In this document: piece after piece, positions 1 through 7,293 of the stretch
Layout of the letters: every line of letters begins with the position of its first letter
Numbering within the stretch: position 1 is the first letter of the stretch
NCBI GenBank assembly: GCA_002360535.1
Contig: DEQR01000050.1
Span: 38,437-60,095, forward strand
Direction: 5' to 3'
DNA: 21,659 nucleotides
From: Thiobacillus sp. UBA3361
GTDB lineage: Bacteria; Pseudomonadota; Gammaproteobacteria; Burkholderiales; Thiobacillaceae
Notes under the pieces: generated by a model
What the model was told of the DNA's origin: nothing
Database searches by the model: none
The model's input: only the letters and a program-made list of their open reading frames with translations
Made by a program: the position numbers and the translations under genes

Positions 1-436
1 AGTAGGCCGGCACGGTGATCACGGCCTCGGTGACCGACTCGCCCAGGTAATCCTCGGCGGTCTTCTTCATCTTCTTCAGCACCTCGGCGCTGATCTGGGG
101 CGGCGCCTTCTTGTCGCCGCGCACTTCCACCCAGGCGTCGCCGTTGTCGGCCTTCATGATCTTGTAAGGCATCAGGCCGATGTCCTTCTGTACCTCTTTC
201 TCTTCGAAACGGCGGCCGATGAGACGCTTGATGGCGTACAGGGTGTTGGTCGGATTGGTGACCGCCTGGCGCTTGGCGGGGGCACCGGCCAGGATTTCAC
301 CCTCTTCCGTATAGGCGATGATGGACGGCGTGGTGCGCGCGCCCTCGGAATTCTCGATGACCTTGGGCTTGCCCCCTTCCATGACGGCGACGCAGGAATT
401 GGTGGTGCCCAGGTCAATGCCAATGATCTTGCCCAT
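1..436 (-). CDS. dnaK: Molecular chaperone DnaK (Hsp70), N-terminal part only
   Basis: ATP-dependent cytosolic Hsp70 chaperone that works with DnaJ and the nucleotide-exchange factor GrpE. The window holds about 145 N-terminal residues of the roughly 640 usual for the family; the rest lies beyond the left edge. The start ATG at 436-434 gives the hallmark N-terminus MGKIIGIDLGTTNSCVAV, the phosphate-1 loop of the actin-like ATPase domain. It continues through the conserved TTPS and AIKRLIGRRF stretches to SVTEAVITVPAY. A purine-rich ribosome site (AAGGGA) lies a few bases upstream. The gene follows grpE on the same strand after an 81-nt gap that contains its own sigma-32-like promoter. The identification is certain; nothing can be said about the missing C-terminus. 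Confidence 0.97.
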   Translation of the reverse strand, partial: MGKIIGIDLGTTNSCVAVMEGGKPKVIENSEGARTTPSIIAYTEEGEILAGAPAKRQAVTNPTNTLYAIKRLIGRRFEEKEVQKDIGLMPYKIMKADNGDAWVEVRGDKKAPPQISAEVLKKMKKTAEDYLGESVTEAVITVPAY

Positions 437-474
437 GCTGTGCTTCCCTTCGTGAATGTTTCAACCTGATTGCG

Positions 475-502
475 ATATGGGTTTGTTGTGTCGGACTTCA
501 AG
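475..502 (-). promoter_or_regulatory. Sigma-32 (heat-shock) promoter of dnaK
   Basis: Read on the minus strand, the grpE-dnaK gap holds CTTGAAG (502-496), a 13-nt spacer, and ACCCATAT (482-475). The sigma-32 consensus is CTTGAAA, 13 to 15 nt, then CCCCATnT, so each element differs from it at one position. Transcription would start near 468, leaving a leader of about 30 nt before the dnaK ATG. This would allow dnaK to be transcribed apart from grpE during heat shock. The match is seen in the sequence; activity is inferred. Confidence 0.72.
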
Positions 503-517
503 CCTGGCCGGCGGGGC

Positions 518-1087
518 TCATTTCCCCTTGAACACCATGACCATGGCCGGGCGCAGCACCCGGTCGTTGAGCAGGTAGCCCTTCTGCAGCACATTGGCCA
601 CCGTGTTGGCCTCGCCGTCACCCTCGACCATGCTGATCGCCTGCTGTGAATTTGGATCAAATTTCTCACCTAGCGGATTGACTTCCTTGATGTTGCTGTT
701 GGTGAACACGGTCACCAACTGTTTCAGGGTCAAGTCCACACCGCTGCGGATGCTCTCCAGGCTGGCTTCCTCGCCGACGGCCAGGGCGGCCTCCAGGCTG
801 TCTTTCACGGCCAGCAGGTCGGCGGCGAATTTCTCCACCGCGAACTTGCGCGCCTTTTCCACGTCCTCGACGGCGCGGCGGCGGACGTTCTCGGTCTCCG
901 CCTTGGCACGCAGCCAGGCGTCATGGTGCTCGGCGGCCTTCAGCTCGGCCTGGCGCAATAGCTCCTCGGCGCCGGGCATCAAGTCCGGTGGGTTCCGTTC
1001 AGCGGCGCCGGCGGGCTGCGGAGCGGTGTTGATCAAGGAATCGGGGGCCTCTCCCATGGGGGCCTGTTGGGATAACTCTTCGGACAT
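518..1087 (-). CDS. grpE: Nucleotide exchange factor GrpE
   Basis: GrpE is the cytosolic dimeric cofactor that releases ADP from DnaK and acts as a thermosensor of the chaperone cycle. The 189-residue product has the family layout: a disordered acidic N-terminus (residues 1-40), a long coiled-coil helix (about 41-105, with AKAETENVRRRAVEDVEKA), and the C-terminal beta-domain that contacts DnaK, with the signature LQKGYLLNDRVLRPAMVMV at the end. Length is normal (E. coli has 197). The ATG at 1087 is preceded by AAGGGAG with a 9-nt spacer and by a consensus-like heat-shock promoter. dnaK follows on the same strand. No anomalies were seen. Confidence 0.97.
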   Translation of the reverse strand: MSEELSQQAPMGEAPDSLINTAPQPAGAAERNPPDLMPGAEELLRQAELKAAEHHDAWLRAKAETENVRRRAVEDVEKARKFAVEKFAADLLAVKDSLEAALAVGEEASLESIRSGVDLTLKQLVTVFTNSNIKEVNPLGEKFDPNSQQAISMVEGDGEANTVANVLQKGYLLNDRVLRPAMVMVFKGK

Positions 1088-1118
1088 GCAATGACACTCC
1101 CTTGCGATAACCCGGCTT

Positions 1119-1147
1119 TAACTGGGGTTTCGCCCGGAGATTTCAAG
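1119..1147 (-). promoter_or_regulatory. Sigma-32 (heat-shock) promoter of grpE
   Basis: On the minus strand the -35 element CTTGAAA (1147-1141) is a perfect sigma-32 match. After a 13-nt spacer comes CCCCAGTTA (1127-1119), close to the CCCCATnT consensus. The predicted start near 1112 leaves about 25 nt of leader with the grpE ribosome site in it. No competing sigma-70 promoter is obvious in this 129-nt gap. Confidence 0.8.
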
Positions 1148-1216
1148 TATGGAATGCACTCAGACCCACACGCCGGTCTTGCGCGCCCAAGCTTGCCGGT
1201 ATGAGCGGTGGCAGGT

Positions 1217-4200
1217 TCAGGCGGAAGTGGTCTGTTCTGTCGCCGCCGAGACGAGGGCGGCCAGCGCCTCGAGTATCCGGCTCTTGAAGGTCATCAGCGC
1301 GGGCAATCCGGCGACCGCCTCCTCACGGCGGCCAAGGTGTTTCAGCTGGCAGAGTTCGGCGGCGGCCTCGTGCACCTGCTGGTGGATTTCTTCCAGGGAC
1401 AGGAATTCGGGATAGTCGCCATAGCGCAGCTGGCCGCTGCCGTAGTACCAGCGTCCGAAGGCACAGCTGAGATGGTCATCGCACAGCGGCTGGCCGAGGG
1501 TAGGCCCTTCACCCCGCACGTAGGCGGCAACCGCATCCAGCCAGGCGCGATGGTTGTGCTCTGCCAGCATGAGGGGGATGTCTTCGCGGCCGAAGCCATA
1601 GCTCAGGCCTGTATGCCAGAGCGGATCGGGCTTGAAGCCGGCGACCCATTCCGGCACCCGCTCGGCCGGCATGGGACGGGCGATGCCGTAACCCTGGGCC
1701 AAGTCGCAGCCCAGGCGCAGCAGGACCATGCCGTGCTGGCTGGTTTCCACGCCTTCCGCCACCACCTGGCGGCGGAAGGCCTGGGTCAGGCCCACCACCC
1801 CCTCGACGATGGCATAGTCCTCTTCGTCCTCCAGCATGTCGCGCACGAAGGACTGATCGACCTTGAGGGTATCCACCGGCAGGCGGCGGAAATAGGTCAG
1901 CGAGGCATAACCGGTGCCGAAGTCGTCCAGGGCGATGCGCACGCCCAGCTTATGGCAGTCCTCGATGACCCGCGATACCCGGTCGGTATCGTCCAGGGCG
2001 ACGCTTTCCAGGATTTCCAGCTCCACTTGGTGCGTCGCCAGGCGGGGGTGGGCGGCCAGATGCTCGCGCAGGCGGCCGAGAAAGCCGCGCTGCTGAAGGT
2101 GCCGCGCCGAGATGTTGATGCTCACGCTGAGTTCCAGCCCCTGGGCGCGCCACTGCTCCGCCTGGCGCAAGGCGGTCTCCAACACCCAATCGCCCATCTC
2201 CATGGACAGGTCGCTCTCTTCGACGATGCCCAGGAATTCGGCCGGCGGCAGCAGACCCATTTCGGGATGCTGCCAGCGGATCAGCGCCTCCATGCCCAGC
2301 ACCTCGCCGCGGCGCATGTCCACCTTGGGCTGGTAATAGAGGACGAATTCCCCCGCCTGCAATCCCCGGCGGATGCGCGACAGGGCCTCGCGGTTGGCGA
2401 TGGTGCGCCGGTCCTGCACCGGATCGAACAGGTGGTAGCGGTTGCGCCCCGCCAGCTTGGCCGCATACATGGCCTGGTCGGCATGGCGGATCAGGGTATC
2501 GGCGTCGGATTCGTCGTGGGGGTAAAGGGTGACGCCGATGCTCGCGGACAGGTGCACGTCCTGCCCGGCCATGGCATAGGGTGTGGACAGGATGGCCAGG
2601 ATGCGGGTCAGGGTGTGCATGACCTCGGCCTGGGACTGCTGCTCGCGCAGTAGGATGACAAATTCGTCCCCGCCCAGGCGCGCCACCGTGTCGCTGGCCC
2701 GCAGACAGTTTTTCAGGCGCTGAGACACCTCCAGCAGGAGCCGGTCGCCTGCGGCATGGCCCAGGCTGTCGTTGATCAGCTTGAAGCCGTCCAGATCCAG
2801 GTAGCACACCGCCAGCGGCTTGCCATTGCGGCGGGACTGCGGCATGGCCTGTTCAAGGCGGTCGGAAAGGAGTACCCGGTTGGGCAGCTGGGTGAGCGCG
2901 TCGTAATGGGCCATGCGCTCCAGCTGTTTCTGGTGCTCCTTGATCAGGGTGATGTCGGAGAACAGGCCCAGGTAGTTGACCACCTCGCCGTCGGACGAGC
3001 GCACCGCGCTGATGGTGAGCAGTTCCGCGAACAGCTCCCCATTCTTGCGCCGGTTCCAGACCTCGCCCTGCCAATGACCACTGGCCAGCAATTCGCCCCA
3101 CATCCGCCGGTAGAACTCCGGCGGGTGGTGACCCGAACCGAGCATGCGCGGCGTATTGCCCAGCACCTCCTCGCGGTTGTAGCCGGTCAGTTCGCAGAAG
3201 GTCTTGTTCACCTCGACGATCCGCTGCTGAGGGTCGGTTATCAGGATGCCCTCGTGGGCATGTTCGAAGACGCTGGCGGCGAGCTGCAACCGCTCGTCGG
3301 CGCGCTTGCGTTCGGTGATGTCCTGAACGGTGCCCACAGCGCGCAGCGGGCGGCCGTCCCAGTCCCGATGGATGTGTGCCCTGACGTGCAGCCAGCAGAC
3401 GGCGCCCCCGCGCAGGATGCGGATATCCAGATCGAGTGGCGCGCCCGCCAGGGCAGCCTCCCAGGCGGCCTGCGCACGTTCCCGGTCATCCGGGTGGAGG
3501 CAGGCCAGGAAGTCCTCGGGCGTGGCGGGTGTGTCGGTGGGCAGGCCCAGCAGGTGATAGGCCTGCCGCGACAAGACGTGCTGACGGCTGGCCAAATCCA
3601 GGCTCCAGGAGCCCAGTCCCGCCACGGCCTGCAACTCGTCCAGGCTGATGGCCATGGTCTCCCGCTCGTCCAGGAGCCGATCCAGATCCTCCAACTCCAG
3701 GGGACGCAGCAGATCGTGCTCGCTGAGCGTGCCCCGGTACAGGCCATCCGTATCCACCACGGCCAGATGGCGGATGTCCAGGGAACGCATCGAGTGTGCC
3801 GCTTCCAGGGCCGGGGCGGTCTGACCGATAGTACGCACGGGGGCTGTCATCACCGCCCCCAGCGGCATCTCCGACTCCCCGGCACCGCCACCGAACAGCC
3901 TGGCCACGTCGCGCAGGGTCAGGATGCCCAGCGGCCGGCCGCCGTCCAGGACCATGACGCAGGTGGCCCCGGCCTCGCGCATGCGCGTCAGGGCAAGGTC
4001 CAGGGTGTCGCCAACCCCGAGACTGGGCACACCGCGATCCATCAGCGCCTCGACGGTGTTCAGGCGGCGCAGGACCTCCAGGTTCAGGTGGTGCCGGAAA
4101 TCCGATTCGCTGACCGTGCCCAGCAGGCGTCCATCGTCGTCCACCACCATCAGGTGCCGCACCCGGTGGCGCGAGGCATAGAGATAGGCATCGTTGAAGC

Positions 4201-4453
4201 GCATGTCGTGCGGCGCCCTGAGCACCGGGCTGGACATGACGGTGGACACCGGCCGGTCGCCGCCCAGACGCGAGTGGGCGGCCAGCAGGATGTCCCGTTC
4301 GGTCACCATGCCCAGGGGTACGCCGTCGAGCATGACCAGCAGCGAGGAACCGCGCTGCTCCGCCATCAGGGCAGCGGCCTGTGCCAGGGCACAGCCGGGC
4401 TCACAGACGGAAAGCCGCGGATCGACGATCTCCGCCAGGGTCAGAGCAGGCAT
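1217..4453 (-). CDS. Multidomain c-di-GMP enzyme: CBS x4, PAS x2, GGDEF, EAL, CZB
   Basis: A 1078-residue protein without predicted membrane segments, so probably a soluble sensor that makes and/or degrades c-di-GMP. Domains in order: two CBS pairs (about 8-125 and 133-255), which usually bind adenine nucleotides; PAS (about 265-385, ending in the PAC-like VGTVQDITERKRADE); PAS (about 390-510); diguanylate cyclase (about 520-685) with intact GGDEF at 604-608 and an RASD inhibitory site at 595-598; phosphodiesterase (about 695-945) with EAL at 722-724, DDFGTG at 843-848 and VVAEGVET; and a C-terminal CZB domain (about 960-1060) with H966/H968, C997 in LSCAFGRWYYG, and H1024/H1028. CZB domains bind zinc and sense zinc or oxidants in DgcZ and some chemoreceptors. 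Both catalytic halves look intact, so net activity cannot be predicted. The ATG at 4453 lacks a clear ribosome site but puts CBS1 at the N-terminus, as expected. It is monocistronic by position. Confidence 0.93.
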   Translation of the reverse strand: MPALTLAEIVDPRLSVCEPGCALAQAAALMAEQRGSSLLVMLDGVPLGMVTERDILLAAHSRLGGDRPVSTVMSSPVLRAPHDMRFNDAYLYASRHRVRHLMVVDDDGRLLGTVSESDFRHHLNLEVLRRLNTVEALMDRGVPSLGVGDTLDLALTRMREAGATCVMVLDGGRPLGILTLRDVARLFGGGAGESEMPLGAVMTAPVRTIGQTAPALEAAHSMRSLDIRHLAVVDTDGLYRGTLSEHDLLRPLELEDLDRLLDERETMAISLDELQAVAGLGSWSLDLASRQHVLSRQAYHLLGLPTDTPATPEDFLACLHPDDRERAQAAWEAALAGAPLDLDIRILRGGAVCWLHVRAHIHRDWDGRPLRAVGTVQDITERKRADERLQLAASVFEHAHEGILITDPQQRIVEVNKTFCELTGYNREEVLGNTPRMLGSGHHPPEFYRRMWGELLASGHWQGEVWNRRKNGELFAELLTISAVRSSDGEVVNYLGLFSDITLIKEHQKQLERMAHYDALTQLPNRVLLSDRLEQAMPQSRRNGKPLAVCYLDLDGFKLINDSLGHAAGDRLLLEVSQRLKNCLRASDTVARLGGDEFVILLREQQSQAEVMHTLTRILAILSTPYAMAGQDVHLSASIGVTLYPHDESDADTLIRHADQAMYAAKLAGRNRYHLFDPVQDRRTIANREALSRIRRGLQAGEFVLYYQPKVDMRRGEVLGMEALIRWQHPEMGLLPPAEFLGIVEESDLSMEMGDWVLETALRQAEQWRAQGLELSVSINISARHLQQRGFLGRLREHLAAHPRLATHQVELEILESVALDDTDRVSRVIEDCHKLGVRIALDDFGTGYASLTYFRRLPVDTLKVDQSFVRDMLEDEEDYAIVEGVVGLTQAFRRQVVAEGVETSQHGMVLLRLGCDLAQGYGIARPMPAERVPEWVAGFKPDPLWHTGLSYGFGREDIPLMLAEHNHRAWLDAVAAYVRGEGPTLGQPLCDDHLSCAFGRWYYGSGQLRYGDYPEFLSLEEIHQQVHEAAAELCQLKHLGRREEAVAGLPALMTFKSRILEALAALVSAATEQTTSA

Positions 4454-4463
4454 CTGACAGGGA

Positions 4464-4477
4464 TAGTATTCATACTA
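4464..4477. promoter_or_regulatory. Inverted repeat just upstream of the c-di-GMP gene
   Basis: TAGTAT-TC-ATACTA is a perfect 6+2+6 inverted repeat ending about 10 nt before the start codon at 4453, in an AT-rich patch of otherwise GC-rich DNA. It sits where an operator or a structure hiding the ribosome site would act. The role is inferred from position only. Confidence 0.35.
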
Positions 4478-4540
4478 AAGTTATATCGGCCGCCTATCCG
4501 GATACTTAAACCGCACGTGCGGCGCGATGAGCCCGCCGAT

Positions 4541-4838
4541 CGGTCCGAGGATATCGCGGCTGCGGCCGATATCCGTCCAGACCATCCGGATCAGTCCAAC
4601 GCCTGCTCAACGCCATCGACCGCGGCAACCTGGGCATCAGCCACCGCGGAAAAACCCAGCTCATCGATCACGGACGTCTGTGCGAAGGGATCGCATTAGA
4701 CCTGGCTCCCTCGTCATGGCTGAGACGGGCGACGATGAGCTTGTAGCGGACGGGCGAGAACATCCGTTTTCGGATCACCGACGAGGGAGACGGCTTCGTC
4801 TTGCGGCCGATGCACCTGAAGGCTGCTGTCCACCATCC
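4541..4838 (+). pseudogene. Decayed GHKL ATPase domain (anti-sigma / response-regulator type)
   Basis: The stretch between the c-di-GMP gene and phaC carries the remains of a gene on the plus strand. From 4603 one frame reads LLNAIDRGNLGIS, then KTQLIDHGRL, a stop at 4744-4746, and then GENIRFRITDEGDGF. This follows the order of RsbW-like GHKL ATPase domains fused to response regulators, where the N-box reads roughly ELL.NAIEHGNLGI..K..LI and the G1 box roughly IRF.I.DEG.GF. The preceding piece (4541-4600, RSEDIAAAADIRPD) fits the same domain in another frame, implying a frameshift near 4600. No start codon, N-terminal receiver domain or end of the domain is recognisable. It is a relic, not a working gene. 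The family assignment rests on motif memory, not a search. Confidence 0.55.
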
Positions 4839-4839
4839 A

Positions 4840-4864
4840 ATAAAAAGAGCCCCTCGCGGGGCTC
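4840..4864 (-). terminator. Intrinsic terminator of phaE-phaC
   Basis: On the minus strand GAGCCCC (4864-4858), a 4-nt loop and GGGGCTC (4853-4847) form a 7-bp GC-rich stem followed directly by TTTTTATT. It lies 23 nt past the phaC stop codon. Confidence 0.9.
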
Positions 4865-4887
4865 GTGCTGCGGGGGCTTGGCACCCT

Positions 4888-5952
4888 TCAGGCGCGCTCG
4901 TCCAGCCACTTTCCGATGGCCGGCGGCACGGTCTTCTGCGCCTTGCCGCTGACGTAGATGCCGATGTGGCCGCCGGGGAAGGACAGCTCGGTGTAGTCCC
5001 TGCTGCCCACCTGGCCGCGCAGGGCGCGAGAGGCGTCGGGCGGCACCAGGTGGTCCTGTTCGGCGTAGATGTTGAGCACCGGCATGGTCACGTTCTTCAG
5101 GCTCACCGGTGCGCCGATCTCCAGGCCGCCCTTGAGCAGCTTGTTTCCCTGGTAGAAGTCCTTGATGAACTGGCGGAAGGTCTCGCCGGCCTGGTCGGGA
5201 CTGTCGAAGATCCACTTCTCCATGCGCAGGAAGTTCTTCAGGGCGTCGGGGTCGTCCAAGGTATCCAGCAGGCCCAGGTACTTCTGGCCCATCAGCTGAT
5301 AAGGCTTGAGGTTCAGGAAGGTCCAGTTGAGCATCTCGCCGGGCACGTTGCCCAGGGTATCCACCAGCATATCGATATCCACCTGCTGCACCCAGTGGGA
5401 GAGCATGTTGTCCGGGGTCTGAAAATCCACCGGGGTGACCATGGTGACCAGGTTCTTCACCTTGTCCGGGTGCAAGGCCGCGTAGCACAGGGACATGGTG
5501 CCGCCCTGGCAGATGCCCAGGATGTTGATCTTGTCCACCTTGTGGCGCTGGCACATGACATCGACGCAGCGGTCGATGTAGCCGTTGATATAGTCGTCCA
5601 GGGTCAGGTAGCGGTCGGCCCGGTCGGGGTAGCCCCAGTCGATCAGATAGACGTCCTGGCCGGCGTCCATGAGACCTTTCACCGTCGATCTGTTTTCCTG
5701 GATGTCGGTCATGTAAGGCCGGTTCACCAGGGCATACACGATCAGCAGCGGCGTGCGGCCCGGAATCTTGTCCTTGGGCGGATCGAAACGGTAAAGGGTG
5801 AGCTTGTCTTCGCTATAGACGGGGGTCTTGGGGCTGACGCCGCTGGAGATCTCGCCCACCTCGCTGAGATTGCGCACGCCGTGCGCCAGTTTCTGGCTGT
5901 AGCCCATCAGCTCCTGCATGACGGCATCGGGACGCATGTCGAAGTTCATCAT
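4888..5952 (-). CDS. phaC: Class III PHA synthase catalytic subunit PhaC
   Basis: Polymerises 3-hydroxyacyl-CoA (mainly 3-hydroxybutyryl-CoA) into polyester at the surface of PHA granules, in complex with PhaE. The 354-residue length equals class III PhaC (about 355) rather than the roughly 590 of class I. The N-terminus MMNFDMRPD matches class III enzymes. The alpha/beta-hydrolase fold carries the lipase-like box GICQGG with nucleophile C148, then D300 (AEQDHLVPP) and H329 (GGHIGIYV), with the D-to-H spacing known from Allochromatium vinosum. The reading frame stays open upstream into phaE, but the start at 5952 is supported by AGGAGG (5964-5959) with a 6-nt spacer. It overlaps the phaE stop as ATGA, so translation is probably coupled. 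The gene ends at a strong terminator. Confidence 0.97.
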   Translation of the reverse strand: MMNFDMRPDAVMQELMGYSQKLAHGVRNLSEVGEISSGVSPKTPVYSEDKLTLYRFDPPKDKIPGRTPLLIVYALVNRPYMTDIQENRSTVKGLMDAGQDVYLIDWGYPDRADRYLTLDDYINGYIDRCVDVMCQRHKVDKINILGICQGGTMSLCYAALHPDKVKNLVTMVTPVDFQTPDNMLSHWVQQVDIDMLVDTLGNVPGEMLNWTFLNLKPYQLMGQKYLGLLDTLDDPDALKNFLRMEKWIFDSPDQAGETFRQFIKDFYQGNKLLKGGLEIGAPVSLKNVTMPVLNIYAEQDHLVPPDASRALRGQVGSRDYTELSFPGGHIGIYVSGKAQKTVPPAIGKWLDERA

Positions 5953-7112
5953 TTGCGGCCTCCTCCGGCCTTGTTGGCGGTGGTCTTCGTTCCCGCCGCC
6001 TTGGCGGCGGATTTGACCGGGGCACGGGCGGACATGCTCTTGCCGGACGGTTTGGCGGCGGATTTGGCCGGTGCCGGTCTGGCCATCGCCGCCTTGGCCG
6101 GTGCCTCGGGTTCGGGCTGGATGGCACGCTGGCGCATGGCTTCCAGTTGTGCGTGGATGTCCTGGATCTCCTTGCGCAGGCGGAGGTTCTCGCGCCGCAG
6201 TTCCTGCTGCCGGCACTGCAGGGTGCTGATCTCCGCGTGGGTCGGCATGTGCAAGGCCTCCAGGCCCTGATCGACCATGCGCGCCATCTGGTGCTTGACG
6301 GCGATCAGGGTGTTGACCAGGCGGCCATACAACTCCTGATAGTCGCGGGTCATGACGAACCGCGCGTAAGCAGCCTCGGAGACTTCCACCCACTGGTCAT
6401 AGACCTCGCGCAGGCTGGTGAAAGTCTTGCCTTCCTTGGCGTTGTCCCGGATGGCCGCCTGGAAATCCTGGGTGGTCTGCACGGCCAAGGTGCCGAAGGC
6501 CATCTGGTATGCCTGCAAGGCGTTGCCGTAATCCATCATCAGCTGCGCCAGGCGCTGGTATTGCTCCTGGGATTCGCGCGTATAGCCGACGGCGGGTATC
6601 GACAGGAACCGGTTGACCTGCCCGCGCAGGCCGGCCTGCGCGCCTTCGGGATGGAAGGCCTGGGTGAAATCGCCGGGCATGGGCATCAGGCTGGCGGACA
6701 GGCGGTTCCAGGTATCCAGGGGCAGGTCCCAAAAGGTCATCAGGCCCTTCATGCGGTCGTCGGGGTGCATGCCACCGTGCATCCAGTCGGTCCAGGTCTG
6801 CTGCATGTTCTCGAACCAGCCGTTGATGACGTCCATGCCCTTCTCGGCGCCGCCGCTGTCGGCGACGTAGCGTTCGGCCATGCTGAAGTAACCGCGCGAC
6901 AGGTCCATGAGCTTGTCGAACACGTCGCGGCCGGCCGGCGGCGTCATCGGCGCCACCGCCCGCCACCATTGGTCGATGCCTTCGGCCCAGGGATTCCTGG
7001 GCGCGGCGGGGGCCTGCATGCCACGCTGGGTCAGATCGGCCCAGGATTTCCAATAACTCTGTTGCGCCGACAGCCAGTCATCCATCCAGTTCTTGCTTGA
7101 ATCTCCCACCAT
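5949..7112 (-). CDS. phaE: Class III PHA synthase subunit PhaE
   Basis: PhaE has no catalytic site but is required for activity of class III PhaC. The 387-residue product shows the family N-terminus (KNWMDDWLSAQQSYWKSWADL), a helical PhaE core, and a coiled coil near residues 300-335 (LRRENLRLRKEIQDIHAQLEAM). It is longer than typical PhaE (about 357 in A. vinosum) because of a C-terminal tail of roughly 40 residues rich in Ala, Lys and Pro, with repeated SAAK motifs. That tail resembles the histone-like tails of PhaF-type phasins, which bind DNA; the comparison is an inference. ATG at 7112 follows a GAGGT ribosome site. phaC overlaps the end of the gene. Divergent from phaA. Confidence 0.95.
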   Translation of the reverse strand: MVGDSSKNWMDDWLSAQQSYWKSWADLTQRGMQAPAAPRNPWAEGIDQWWRAVAPMTPPAGRDVFDKLMDLSRGYFSMAERYVADSGGAEKGMDVINGWFENMQQTWTDWMHGGMHPDDRMKGLMTFWDLPLDTWNRLSASLMPMPGDFTQAFHPEGAQAGLRGQVNRFLSIPAVGYTRESQEQYQRLAQLMMDYGNALQAYQMAFGTLAVQTTQDFQAAIRDNAKEGKTFTSLREVYDQWVEVSEAAYARFVMTRDYQELYGRLVNTLIAVKHQMARMVDQGLEALHMPTHAEISTLQCRQQELRRENLRLRKEIQDIHAQLEAMRQRAIQPEPEAPAKAAMARPAPAKSAAKPSGKSMSARAPVKSAAKAAGTKTTANKAGGGRK

Positions 7113-7151
7113 GCACCTCGCTCAGGCCGGTCAATAAGAATTACGCCGCGC

Positions 7152-7181
7152 ATCTTTGTGCGACGCAGCATTTTTTGTCAA
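7152..7181 (-). promoter_or_regulatory. Probable phaE-phaC promoter with an internal operator
   Basis: On the minus strand a perfect -35 TTGACA (7181-7176) is followed after 18 nt by a poor -10, AAAGAT (7157-7152). The palindrome TTGTGC-GAC-GCAGCA (7156-7170) lies between the two elements, where a bound repressor would block RNA polymerase. The -35 is clear; the -10 is weak, so another start is possible. Confidence 0.45.
7156..7170. promoter_or_regulatory. Candidate PhaR operator 1 (TGC-N3-GCA)
   Basis: TTGTGC-GAC-GCAGCA is an imperfect palindrome with core TGC-N3-GCA inside the likely phaE promoter. Three more copies of the core lie near phaA and at the phasin promoter. PhaR-type repressors are known to bind TGC/GCA-rich palindromes; the assignment here is inferred. 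Confidence 0.5.
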
Positions 7182-7193
7182 TACACGTGTATT
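7180..7193. promoter_or_regulatory. 14-bp perfect palindrome in the divergent phaE/phaA region
   Basis: AATACACGTGTATT is a perfect 14-bp palindrome placed between the two candidate PhaR sites and abutting the phaE -35 element. It does not share the TGC-N3-GCA core, so it could bind a second regulator. No known factor can be named from the sequence. Confidence 0.4.
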
Positions 7194-7194
7194 A

Positions 7195-7205
7195 TTGCAA
7201 AGCAA
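7195..7205. promoter_or_regulatory. Candidate PhaR operator 2 (TGC-N3-GCA)
   Basis: TTGC-AAA-GCAA is a perfect inverted repeat with the TGC-N3-GCA core on the phaA side of the divergent region, about 90 nt before the phaA start codon. No clean sigma-70 promoter for phaA can be seen, so its exact position relative to that promoter is unknown. Confidence 0.5.
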
Positions 7206-7293
7206 CATTAGAATGCCAGGCGAGGGGGAAACCATGGAGTCCGTTCCGGGAGATGCTGGGCCTGAGTGGACGCCTCAACCAGGAGACCGTTTC

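Noticed and set aside
1208..2653. Long plus-strand open frame antisense to the c-di-GMP gene (481 codons), and another at 2756-4699
   Set aside because: Their translations are the low-complexity His/Gln/Gly/Val-rich type produced opposite GC-rich genes, show no domain, and lie opposite a gene with clear motifs.
4527..4952. Plus-strand 141-codon frame between the c-di-GMP gene and phaC
   Set aside because: Arg/Pro/Ser-rich without motifs, runs through the phaC terminator into phaC, and is in a different frame from most of the GHKL remnant.
5953..6393. N-terminal extension of phaC to give 501 residues
   Set aside because: The extension lies inside phaE in another frame, and the class III PhaC N-terminus with a strong ribosome site starts at 5952.
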